From Condylostoma magnum (lineage: Eukaryota; Ciliophora; Heterotrichea; Heterotrichida; Condylostomatidae), in NCBI GenBank assembly GCA_920105805.1, contig CAKKTI010000293.1, forward strand, positions 1 to 27,966: a stretch of DNA of 27,966 nucleotides, written 5' to 3'. The notes below the pieces were generated by a model. That model was given only the letters and a program-made list of their open reading frames with translations, did no database searches and was not told where the DNA came from. Shown one piece after another: positions 1 to 10,122 of this stretch. Position numbers and translations under genes: made by a program. The first letter of the stretch is position 1, and each line of letters begins with the position of its first letter.

Positions 1-1
1 G

Positions 2-151
2 TAGTTACTAAACCAGAAATATCTACGTTAAGAGCTCTTCAATAGGGATAAGAACTATACAAAAGTGTTTACTAAATCATTATCATCACATAGACGTTGT
101 CAATCTCAATCTTTACACAAATCAACATCTCGTACAGTTTTTATTAATTAG
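2..151 (+). CDS. 3' end of an unidentified gene (partial)
   Basis: The second frame of the first 150 nt reads as a basic, Ser-rich C-terminus with charged stretches such as KYLRQELFNRDKNYTKVF and SLSSHRRCQSQSLHKSTS. It ends in a tandem TAG-TAA (149-154), the same stop pair found at other gene ends here. Composition drops to very AT-rich sequence right after it. No domain is recognisable and the start lies outside the window. In this code an open frame alone means little, so support comes only from composition and the double stop. It could be chance. Confidence 0.4.
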
Positions 152-407
152 TAAAATAAAGTTCATTAGATGTAATGCTAATTTAAGGATTAAATCTATT
201 GTATATCTATAAACTTCAATGCTACAAATTCATAAATGAACTAAAATATCAATAGATTATAATCAAAGAGTAAATCTTATCTCTACTATAAACAACTGTC
301 ATAAGATATTATTATTAAAGTTTTATTATAGATCAGCTTTAAATATTATAATTTGATGTCAAATCATCCATAATATATTAAAACTAGATTAAATGATGCT
401 TAGTACA

Positions 408-432
408 GCTGATAAAAGGCTATTTTATCAGC
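408..432. repeat. Perfect 10-bp inverted repeat (hairpin)
   Basis: GCTGATAAAA and its exact reverse complement TTTTATCAGC flank a 5-nt loop (GGCTA). It lies in non-coding sequence about 360 nt upstream of the kinase ATG. It is too far from the end of the upstream partial gene (about 250 nt) to be an obvious terminator. It could be part of a structured RNA, a protein-binding palindrome, or chance in AT-rich DNA. Confidence 0.6.
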
Positions 433-507
433 ATAGTTTAATTCGAATATAGAGGTTTTAATACTATTAGATGTAGATCGAATAATTATGCTTCATACTT
501 CCATTGT

Positions 508-546
508 GAACTCAGTCTGTGAATAAATTGCAATAGTACTGAGTTC
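508..546. repeat. Perfect 9-bp inverted repeat with 21-nt spacer
   Basis: GAACTCAGT (508-516) is matched exactly by ACTGAGTTC (538-546). The arms have mixed base composition, unlike the surrounding AT-rich DNA, which makes chance somewhat less likely. It lies about 75 nt downstream of the 408-432 hairpin, so the two could belong to one structured non-coding transcript. No RNA family is recognised. Confidence 0.5.
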
Positions 547-792
547 TACCATTGTTTCTAAAGTAGTAAATAATACTTTCACGTGTTAAGGCTGTAATGA
601 AAATAATATTTTCCCTTGCAAGACCAATAAATTAGCATATTTTCTCCATTAATTAGTACAACTCAACGAAAGAGTTTTAAAAGGTGATAAGTACTGGTCA
701 TGTGAATTACTTTCTATGTTCTTAATACAAATTCACTATATTCTAATCCCAATCCTTTCTAGTCTTTTAGTATTATAAATTATAAGATTAAA

Positions 793-3700
793 ATGGATAA
801 AATAGCCGGGTACTTATCAAAAATAGAAAGATTTGGTGAGATAAATACGTTCATGTTATAGAACCTAGGTTTTATAGATAGAGAAGTTAGCATGGAGGAT
901 TGTTAATTCGAAGAATAAGAAGTTCAGGCCATGATAACTTCTCTTTGTACATTTATTTGTGATGATTAACACAATAAAGTTAAAAAATAAAAATTATTAA
1001 AGACAACAACTACTAAAAAATCATTATCCGAGAAAGTCCTTGACAAAATCTGTATAATCCTCTTAAAGCTCTGCTACAACTCCTACTAATCCAGTACAAT
1101 AATCCTGGATATAATCCTCTATCACCTCTAAATCCACTAAATATGCAAAAACAGCTACTAAACAATGACTCTCCTAATGATACACAACGAAAACATCCGA
1201 TCAGCAGTAAAAGAACTGGAAGTTCCCAGCATTCTTGTTGACTATCTCCAATCCCTTATAGGCTTTCCTTATATTCCACCTCGAGAATCTTAACATAACT
1301 ACCACTAACGCAAATCAAGCGACTTAGGCCCAGTTTTAAACTTCCCCAATACTCCCCAACGCATGAATGACAGTAGAACGTTCCTAGACAGGTCAATTAA
1401 CTCAGACAATGATAGTTTCATAGTAGAGCCGATCACTCTTCACGGGCACACTGTATCATCCAGAGCTCTAAGACGTGCAATGCGGGAAAACATGTCTAAA
1501 GAGGTTCCTTTAAGAAGGGGAATAGTTCCTTAGTTAGATCTACGGTAGAACTCTAATTCCAGTAGACATAATGACCGTGCTAAGTCCAACAGTACAAGAT
1601 CCGGAAGAGTTTCAGCTTTAAACGGGTCCTGGGGAGACTAAATGAACGCGTCACCTTATAGAAGAGATTTTGGAAGGTAAAATCAGTAGATTGACTTTGA
1701 TACTAGTTTTGTAGCTGAGGATGGGTTTAGTGGACTTAAGTACAGAAGCTCTTAGGATAAACTGAAGGATTTAGCTATGATGCTGGGTGAAGCATGTTTG
1801 ACCGCTGATTTGACAGCTCTTATTGCCCAGAAAAGAGACTTTGATTTGGAAAGAGAGGCTAAAATGTCAGCAATACCGGCTCTTCAGTAGGACAAAAAGA
1901 AAGGTAAAAAGGAGAAAAAGGGGAAAATTAAGAGAAGTAATAGTCTTAGCTCGTTTAATAGTCCAATTGGTAATAAAAGTGAGGGAAGGTAGATGAGTCA
2001 GAGTAACTAGTTGAGATGTGTTATTATAAACGCTTTGCTGTATATGCTGTAGCTGTATGATATTAATGAGTTGTAGTTTATCAGATCCCCTATTAACCAG
2101 ATATTCAGTCATTTGCTTAGTCAGGAGTATGCATAGTCTAATTCCGTGTAGTTGTTGAAGGAGTAGGAAACAGGGGTTTATAGTGACGATGATGAGGACT
2201 TATACGAGGAGGAGATTTGTTGTGATGAGGATGAGGAGCCTATTGAGGAGTTTTTGTAGAGGGTAAATTTAAAGGATATACGAGAGGAGATTCATGTCTA
2301 GTAGAAAAGTACTGTCCCTGATTTCAGCTAAAGAGGGGCAAGAGGGGTTGAGTAGGTAGAGGAGTTGGAGTTTAATGTAAATCCTAGTGTTATTCTAGAT
2401 AATGATTCACTGTCGTTGTAGTAGGCTTGTTACTCGATACAGAATAATAAACCTAATATGTACATGATTCCGGAAACTAAGGCAATTTTTCTAATACTCA
2501 ACCTTTATTCTTAGTATACTGAGTATATACATAGAAATGCTGTGAATCCTCAGGTTAACCACTAAGTTATTAATTGCTCACAGTCAAATATACAGGACTT
2601 ATGCAATACATCGCCTAAAAGATTAAGGTTTTCCCCTGATAATAGCATTTCACTGAATTTAGATGATTATACCAACTTATGGGTTAATGGAATTTGTATG
2701 GCACAGTTTGCTAATAAGGAAAAGATTAGAAAAAAGTCGGATTTATTGTTATGAAGGTTGACTAAAAGAATGCAGTGGGCTTAGTCAAGTTTTGTGGGAA
2801 AACAACTTGTAGAAATGTAAGCTTCGTTACTTGAAATTCTAGGCAAATACCTCCGCACATGCCAATCAAGAATTAATTTTTTCTAGGTGGTAGACTTATT
2901 CTTTGAAGGCTTAATTGGCATAAAACGCACAATAATAGAAAGAAGTGAATGGCCTGGGTCTCGTCCAGCAAGTCCTAACTAAGAGTTATACCCCATAAAA
3001 TCCCTTATAAAATCATTTATTATAGTGATAACCCAACTAATCCTACAAGCACAAACCCATGAAGCCTGTAAACTTCTCAGCGATGTCTTTATAGCAAATG
3101 ATACTTGAAATGAATGCTTAAGATTTTACACAGTGAATCAACTAAATGACATAATAAGACATGATGTTAGATTTATTATTAAGTACTACAACGCAGTGGC
3201 TATATTTATAAGACGGAGAATCAATGAAATGGATTTAGACTAAAAGAATAATAAGCTCAACCAAAACTAGCTGAATTGAAAGCAAATAGTAAGAAAGGTT
3301 CTAGGGAATTTATTGTGATTAACCTCTCCAAGCAATGGCGTTATATCTAAATACTTGACTAAATACAACCCTGATATGATTATTAGAGCAAAGCATAAAA
3401 TTGGGCCTATTCCCCGTCATCTTCCAATTACTAAGAGTATTTTAGAGCTAATTGCTAATTTATTCTGATTTGGACCTAGGTTCAGCTAAGTGTACAATGA
3501 AGAGCACTCTTTGTTTTATATACGACTTCACTACATAAGCTTTTTGAAGCTATATACTAATATCAAAATTGGTAAAAAGACGTAAGAACACCCGCTTAAT
3601 GCTACTACTGGGAATAATTAGTCTACTGATATACATTAGTAAAGTGATTACAGCTAGACTTGCATTCTGTTATGTAAACTACACCTTAGATGCTTGTTTG

Positions 3701-6700
3701 CCTATGCCAGAAATAGAACTCCTAATATAACCAGGAAATTTTACCAGTTTAGGATTTTAGAGTTTCTTACAAGGGAAATTGACTTAGAGTTTGACGTTAC
3801 TTAAAGAAGAGCTAAGTTTATATAATTGCATTAATAAGAGAAGCGGAGAGTAAAGGATTAGAAAAACTAAAAGAATGAAGAAGTAATACAAACTGCTTAG
3901 ATAAAGCCTTAACAGTCTTTCCAGCTAAAACTTCCTTTAAACATAGAAAATAAATCAGTGCCCACTCTCAATCTATCAAATTTACCATAAAAAGGCGATA
4001 GAGAGGAGCAGAAAGAACAGCCTTCTGATGCTAAATCAACTGCAATTAATGCTATTCAAAAACCTAGTATTCCATCCTTAAAACTCGGAGGAATAGGGAA
4101 ATCAGAGGACCAGTCACCTAAGCCTAAGGTTCCTTAATTAAAATTAGGAGGATTATTTAAGTCATCAGAAGAAACTTCAAAGGTGCCAGCGTTGAATATG
4201 TCTGGGTTAGCAAAGTAAGAGGATAAAGTATAATAAAAAGTACCATCACTTAATATTAGGGGACTGGGAAAAGATTCATCAATTGAGGAAATACCACTAC
4301 AAGAGAAACCTCCATTATCCATTAAAAAGCCTGTAATACCATCTCTTAAAATCGGATAATTAACAGTTGACCCTTTAGAAAAAGAACGTGAAAAACAGTA
4401 ATTTATTGAATCCCTGAACTAAGAACCTTCGTAAAACTATGAACTAACAAAAATACAAAACTAGTTAATTGGAACTACAAAATTCCAGCTTGCATTGGAT
4501 GCAAGCCAAGTGAACAACAAACATGACATTGAAAGCACAGTTGACTAATTTCAGGAAAACGATTTCTACGAGTAAGAAAGAATCTAAAGGCCAATATACG
4601 CAGATAAGGATCTTTAAGTATGTGTTTTAGGCCTTATTTTCAGTTTACTTATAACTCCAACAAGAGGCTGCCTGGAAGAACTATACTGCTCATCATATCC
4701 CGTAAATAATGGAAAGCCTAATGTTCTGTTTTTGCTGCATCACCATATAAACCATAAATCTAACCAAGGAATCCTATTAAAACTTTTTAAGTAAGTAGGA
4801 CATATACTACCAACACTGGCAGGACAAAGACTCCTAAAACTACTATCAACTGCCTTTTTCGACCCGTCATTATACAAGGAAAGTGATAAAATAGCAAAAG
4901 GAGCTTTTGGGACAGTTTTTGAATACAGTACTAGGCTTGCGGAGCCTAAAACAGTTGCAATTAAAAAGATGAATGTTCCTACTAGTATATACGACCGGTG
5001 TGTTCTGCATGATATTTTCACAGAAATAGCAGCATTAGAGGAGTTTAGAATTGACAAATATGTAACTGATCTTTATGATTATGGTGTGGATGACAACGAA
5101 TACTACATTGTAATGAAAAAGTACCCAATGTCTCTTACTTAATGAAGACAGTAGTTGAAAGGAACAATAGAGGACAATCTTCCCAAACTACTAACAATAT
5201 ACAAAGAAGTACTAAAAGCAGTTAAAACTCTACATTTGAACCTAGTAACGCACTATGATCTAAAGTGTGATAATATTTTATTAGATGACTCTGATAACTG
5301 CTAAATCACCATCGGAGATTTTGGGGAGTGTAGGATGTTTACAGGGCCTGAGGATGAACTTTGTCTTGCTAATAAAGGAACAGAGTACATAAAATCCCCT
5401 GAGATTGTAGCATTGACTATAGCTACTAGGAAGGAAAATGATAAGTATGATAGAAGAAGGAAGGTAGGAACTACTAGGTCATCGGATATATGGTCACTAG
5501 GATGTCTGTTCTACGAACTATTAGCAGGGGAATTGCTGTTTTACAGTCCTGATGATGTAGATGCTTGGGTACATTATTGGATTAGGTGCACTTATCCTAA
5601 TGAAGAGCTGATAACACCTGAGAAGCTGTAGTTATTGAATAACAACATATACTTAATTGACTTTTTAAAGTACATGTTGATGAGAGACCCTAGACATAGG
5701 CCGACTATCGACAATGTTTTAAATAGATTTGAGCACTTACATGCATTGCTAGTAAGCTCAACAATTGTGCCATAGAGTGTCGCCTAGAAAAAGCCTATTT
5801 AATCATACAGTGACTTTGAAAAGGTTTTGAGGAAATGCTCAGGATTGATGTCTACGCCGGCTGATGTATTAGATAACTATGAAATCTAGCAGCCTGGCCT
5901 ACTAAAAATAACCTAAGACATCTTCCTATGCTCAAATAATTATTTCAAACAAAAATCAGCCAAACTACTACGAATAGGAGTTACTCATGCAGTGCATTCA
6001 GGAGCCAATGAGCACTCTTTAAAGCTGTTCTAAAACACAATGATAGGTCCAACTCCGTTATAATCTTTAGGAGGAGTAATGGATTTCATACGACAAGCTC
6101 ATATAACTCATGGGTGTGTTATTTTCGTAGAAAATGAAGAACTGCAAATAAGAGAATGTTTACTTATGTGTTTAAGTGAAATTTTTAAAACAAATTGTTT
6201 TGTTACTTGAAATTTAGTCAACAGTTAAACTTTGTATCTAAAGCTGTCAATTGACTCTTTGGTAAAATTATCTAAATGGACAATGTACCAGAGCAGATTA
6301 AAAGACTACATTTTAAGGTTTCCCAGATACCAGTGTCTATGCGGCTCAAATACAGTAGTTTTGAAGCGTCATCTAGCTGATCCTAAGTACCAGGTTTAGA
6401 TCTAGTGCAATTGCTCTAAATAGTATCGTAATATAGAAACCTCCGAGTGCCCGTCTCCTGGATGTGGAGATTTTATAAGCCAAATGAGAGACCTGCATGG
6501 GATATCCTGGGATCATTTAAAGTGAGGATATGCTGAAAGGGATGAATTCCTTATTGGGCCTTTAACTGATAATAAAGAATCGTAATAAATTATACTGAAC
6601 TCTATGAATCTTGATACTAATTCAATTGGATGTGGACTTGTTGAAAAGAGGGCTTGAAGAGTAGGAATTGAGTGCTGAACTTTGTATAGATGCAGAGTAT

Positions 6701-6894
6701 GCTTAATGTGATGCTTTGCTATTTCTTAAGATGAGTAAAGAGTTGGATATTTAACGAATATTAATGCAACGGGTCTTATGTCAGGTATACTAGCGAGAGG
6801 GTCGAGTTTAAGTGTACCAGTTCTTAATAAAATTAGATTTTAGGTTAATTCTAGTATAATGTTGTAATCTTTTTAAATTTAGAATGTGGACTAG
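793..6894 (+). CDS. Very large protein kinase with pseudophosphatase-like and Cys-rich C-terminus
   Basis: About 2,033 residues. The start is the ATG in TAAAATGG, and one frame runs unbroken through some ten in-frame TGA codons read as Trp. The N-terminal ~1,050 residues are mostly helical with acidic and low-complexity parts. A Pro-rich repeat block follows (~1055-1196). The kinase domain (~1365-1640) shows KGAFGTVFE at the glycine loop, VAIKK (Lys 1391), HYDLKCDN (Asp 1489; Arg of HRD replaced by Tyr), DFG (Asp 1509) and SPE for APE. All catalytic residues remain, so activity is likely. Residues ~1725-1810 resemble a dual-specificity phosphatase fold (LLRIGVTHAVHSG, then GCVIFVENEELQIRE) but lack the C-x5-R loop. 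Beyond this lie Cys clusters (CLCG, CNC, CPSPGC, YRCRVC) that may bind zinc. The end is taken at TAG-TAA-TAA (6892-6900); reading on to 7275 cannot be excluded. Substrate unknown. Confidence 0.88.
3955..4380 (+). repeat. Degenerate VPxLxLxGL-K repeats inside the kinase protein
   Basis: Within the kinase frame a short motif recurs: VPTLNLSNL (3958), IPSLKLGGIGK (4069), VPQLKLGGLFK (4129), VPALNMSGLAK (4183), VPSLNIRGLGK (4240) and IPSLKIGQL (4336). The middle copies are 18-20 residues apart and joined by charged, probably disordered linkers. This spacing and pattern suggest repeated docking sites for one partner. The DNA of the copies has diverged, so selection appears to be on the peptide motif. 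The partner is unknown. Confidence 0.75.
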
Positions 6895-6903
6895 TAATAA
6901 AAA

Positions 6904-7275
6904 ATGTTCCTATTTAACACTCAGTAAGTTAAACTCAAAAGTAGAAAGAGTCAACCAGTGTCTCCCTTAAAATTCTTTAATAATCATTCTCAAGCTCATA
7001 TGCTAAATTTGCCTATTTTGCAAAAACGATAAAATGTACAAAATATCAAATCTACTACTAAGATTAAAATGAATGTTTAGGGTAATTTAAGGAGAAATAA
7101 ACGTCTTTTTAGATCTAAAACAAAAATAAGAAACTTTAGCTTTGATTTTAATTAATTAGAGAAATAATAAGAGATTTAAACACCTGCATTGAAGCAATGT
7201 ACAATAAAGAAAGGATAATTTAAGAGAATTTTGCCTAGGAAGCTACGCTATAATCTAGTAAAATTTAATAACTAA
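6904..7275 (+). CDS. Small basic protein, unknown
   Basis: Directly after the TAG-TAA-TAA that ends the kinase frame comes AAAATG, the favoured start context here. It opens 123 codons rich in Lys and Arg (LRRNKRLFRSKTKIRN; KKGQFKRILPRKLRYN) without any TGA. The chosen stop is TAA at 7273-7275, which overlaps by two bases the TAG that ends the convergent protease gene. Because it is in the same frame as the kinase, it may instead be the kinase's C-terminal tail if the triple UAR is read as Gln. No homology is recognised; the high basic charge would fit nucleic-acid or ribosome binding, but that is only a guess. Confidence 0.45.
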
Positions 7276-8609
7276 TTCGAGATATCAGCTTCCTCTAATC
7301 TTGTATAGTTTTTCCTGCATATAAAAATTATAATAAAAACCATAAAGGAAAGGCCGGTAAAGATTCCAAAGACTATAATAAAACCTTTAAGACTTGCATG
7401 CTTTCTTACTTTCTCTACGCTTTTTTCAATAATATCTATTGTAGGTAAGGGATGAAATAATTCCACTACATTTAAATCAGAAAAAGCACATTAGCTGGCT
7501 GCAATTCCAATTTTCCTTTAAGTAACATCAAATATAATCATTTTATCTCTTAAAAAGTTTGAGCCAAATACCGTCCCCCTGCTTCCGTTATTATATACAC
7601 CAACACAGTATAAATTTGATTAATCCTTATACAAATAACTTACAGGAAATCATTACACTAGTTCATTATCAAACTGAAACGATATAACAGGAAATTGCTT
7701 ATAAAAGTGTGCTAAGGATGAATAAAACATCCTATCATAGTAATAGCATAATTTCTATTTTTCACTTTTATCAGACTTATCACATTTATTTTAGCATTGC
7801 TATTACACAAGTTCTCTGAATCCATTGTAAATCTTTTAATTAAAATAAGTAAAAGTAGTTCCTGAGTCAATCATAGTACCAGTTTCATACAAAAATCCAA
7901 AATCATCTCTTACTAACATCAACCTCTAAGTTCCTACTAACACCTAAGACATATCTAGAGAATAGTACTACATATCATACATTTAAAACCATTTAACCTC
8001 TTCCAGTATAGAACTATCATCAAACCCTCCTATACCCATATGTCCTCCTTCATGTGCAAAGCAAAGTGAAAAAATGTCAGTTTTAATATCCTTGTCATAA
8101 TAAAGCTAGTCAATAATACTAGGAATTTAGTTATTGTTCTAGCCTAATCCTAAAATTCCATCGGCTAATTGAGATTTAAACATAAAGGTTTCTTTTGTAT
8201 GGCAGCCAAATACTGTTCTAACCTTAGGGTTGTTTTAAAAATCCTGGCCTATTGCCATAAAATCCTCTACAAAAAAACCTTATATTAAGCTTCCTTCTGC
8301 ATATGCTTGTTTATATCTGCAAGTATCTTCTATGCAATCACTACACTCTATAGTAGAATTGCATGATATTTTCACCGAGGTTTGAGATTAGGTTAGATTA
8401 AAATAAGAATCCAGGTGTTCACCGCAATCAGGGCAATTTGAACAGGGAAATGCTGTTAAATGACTGCCTGTGTCTATTATAACGGACTATGTTGAGTTAT
8501 TACTGCCAACTGTTAAATAAACATAGTAATAGTTCAAATCATCAGTATTTCCAAATATTTGAACTAATTCTTAAGCTGCGTTGATTAGTTAAATAATTAA
8601 GATTAACAT
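7272..8609 (-). CDS. Plasmepsin V-like membrane-anchored aspartic protease
   Basis: About 445 residues. Pepsin-family protease with both catalytic motifs: IDTGS (Asp 46) and MIDSGTT (Asp 248). The Cys-rich insert right after the first motif (FPCSNCPDCGEH) and the later CRYKQAYAEGS are typical of the plasmepsin V group. The N-terminus MLILIIQLINAA is a short signal peptide with almost no propeptide. Near the C-terminus is one membrane helix (GFIIVFGIFTGLSFMVFIII) and a short cytosolic tail (CRKNYTRLEEADISN). Plasmepsin V itself sits in the ER membrane in Plasmodium; a secretory-pathway location is likely here. Trp is encoded once by TGA at 7650-7652 (LVQWFPVS). The start was chosen because it gives the signal peptide; an in-frame TGA lies upstream. 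The stop TAG overlaps that of the convergent ORF. Confidence 0.93.
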
Positions 8610-8679
8610 TATTATGGAAGAAAAGCATTATAAGTGATTTCATAGATTTATTTAGGGGAGAAATTTACCTTGTGAGGCA
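8610..8679. promoter_or_regulatory. 70-bp divergent intergenic region
   Basis: This short spacer separates the ATGs of the protease gene (minus) and the unknown gene at 8680 (plus), so it must hold or overlap both promoters. No recognised element stands out. Confidence 0.4.
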
Positions 8680-10122
8680 ATGGAAACTGTTATTTTTGGG
8701 CATTAGAAGGTTGTTATTTGGAGCAGGGGAAATAAACTGAATTAAAAGATGTAAAATAAGTAATAGCTGGATATTGCAGGAGTTTTAAATTATTTCTATT
8801 AAAAGTGGCAGCAGAATAATCAATTTTTGCATCAAGGCGATTAGAAATTCTGTTATATTACTACTAAAGAGCACAGAAAAATCTTAGATTTTAAAATTTA
8901 TCAAAAATTATTGAGCAATTAAGGCAAAATTAACTAGATTTAAATGATTTAAGAGTATGTACCTTTAAATTCCTAATACACTAGGGTTGTTTTAATGCAG
9001 TATTACTCTAAAGTATACAATCTTACGTATTATAAAAAAGACAATCAAGAAATTCTAACAGAGCTAAAATAAGACTTTATTATGAGTTTAGTATTAGATT
9101 ATACGAAATAGATAATGAGTACTATTGAGCAAAACTAGAGTAAACGCATATTAGAAATATAACTAGAGTTTATTTATGATTCTAAAGGGAATTTAAGAAT
9201 ACTAAATTGTGATAAATGCTTACTGATTGATCCTCTTATTTTAAGAAAGTATAGTCTTAACTAAAGGTCTGATATCATTGAATTGCATTAGTAATTTAAA
9301 AAGTAGCAAAAACATGAAAACAATTAATTATTTTATAGATAGAGAGTAAGTAAAACACCATTCCTGAACTCTCAAAATGGCCTAAAAAGTAGCTATATAT
9401 TCATCAACGGGTAAATTAGAAACAAAGACAGTCCGTATTCTTCACCTATAAGAGTAGCAACTCCTAACCACTTTTAAGAGACGTTTCCTACTAAACGGCC
9501 AATAGGCTGACATTTTAATAAAGCTATTTAAAAAGCTCATATAACTAAAAAATAAGCGCAAGTTGAATTTACTTAAAGTTAATAAAATCTACAAACAGCA
9601 ATCAATGATAATACTAATGCAGCTATTTCTTATATAAACTCAGCCAAAAGGTTCTTTATCAACTAGATTCAAAATAACTAAAAAGAATCTTTTAAGAGAA
9701 AACTCACATTACAACACAAGTATATGCCAACACAAGACTATAGCTAATAAAACTTTTAAGAAGTAATGCAAAAGACTCTAAGCAAAATAAAATCAGAGCC
9801 TCTCAGTCCTGCATCAAAATGTATAAAATAAGAGTTGATTTTCCCCTCAATCAATTAAAGCGAGGTTAAAGATACAAATTTTATACTGAACAATATAAAA
9901 TCATTGAGTCCACAACATGAAATTCCAAAACAGACTAAAAGAATTAGAAAAGTCAGATCTAAACAGCTGTCAACTAAAAGAGCTATCCTTCAACAATACA
10001 CTCAACGGTACAACCATCTAAAACAAAAATACGACGGTAAATTCCACCCAAGCTCTCCAAAGCCAGCACCCCCAAAATCACCTAAATCTCCATACGATTT
10101 TAATATAAAATTAAATTACTAA
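8680..10122 (+). CDS. Conserved-looking protein of unknown function
   Basis: About 480 residues, one open frame with many UAR codons read as Gln and one TGA at 9508-9510 (PIGWHFNK). The N-terminal half looks folded, with alternating hydrophobic strands and helices (VVLMQYYSKVYNLTYYKK; LEFIYDSKGNLRILNCDK). The strand-turn-strand EFIYDSKGNLRILN suggests a small mixed alpha/beta domain around residues 155-190. The C-terminal half is Gln-, Lys- and Ser-rich, with SP sites (SEPLSPAS, SLSPQH) and a basic Pro-rich tail (SSPKPAPPKSPKSP), probably disordered and phosphorylated. The stop is taken as TAA 10120-10122; an in-frame TGA follows two codons later (10126-10128). No family is recognised. The ATG context (GGCAATGG) differs from AAAATG. 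Confidence 0.8.

Larger units (their letters stand above)
155..792. other. Intergenic, AT-rich, no convincing gene
   Basis: This is the only stretch above 300 nt without a gene. No frame on either strand gives a recognisable protein. No tRNA-like fold with a proper T-arm was seen. It holds two perfect inverted repeats (listed separately) and the upstream region of the large kinase gene, whose ATG at 793 has the usual AAAATG context of this genome. The promoter of that gene must lie here, but no defined element could be identified. Confidence 0.6.

Noticed and set aside
430-470. TTCGAAT-like T-loop suggesting a tRNA
   Set aside because: No matching T-stem, anticodon arm or acceptor stem could be formed around it.
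480-780. Possible short minus-strand protein in the first intergenic region
   Set aside because: Open frames are expected by chance under this code; no motif, start context or stop pattern supports it.
1867-5057. Minus-strand open stretches opposite the kinase gene (1867-2112, 4134-4322, 4740-5057)
   Set aside because: They are antisense shadows of the kinase frame and have no recognisable features.
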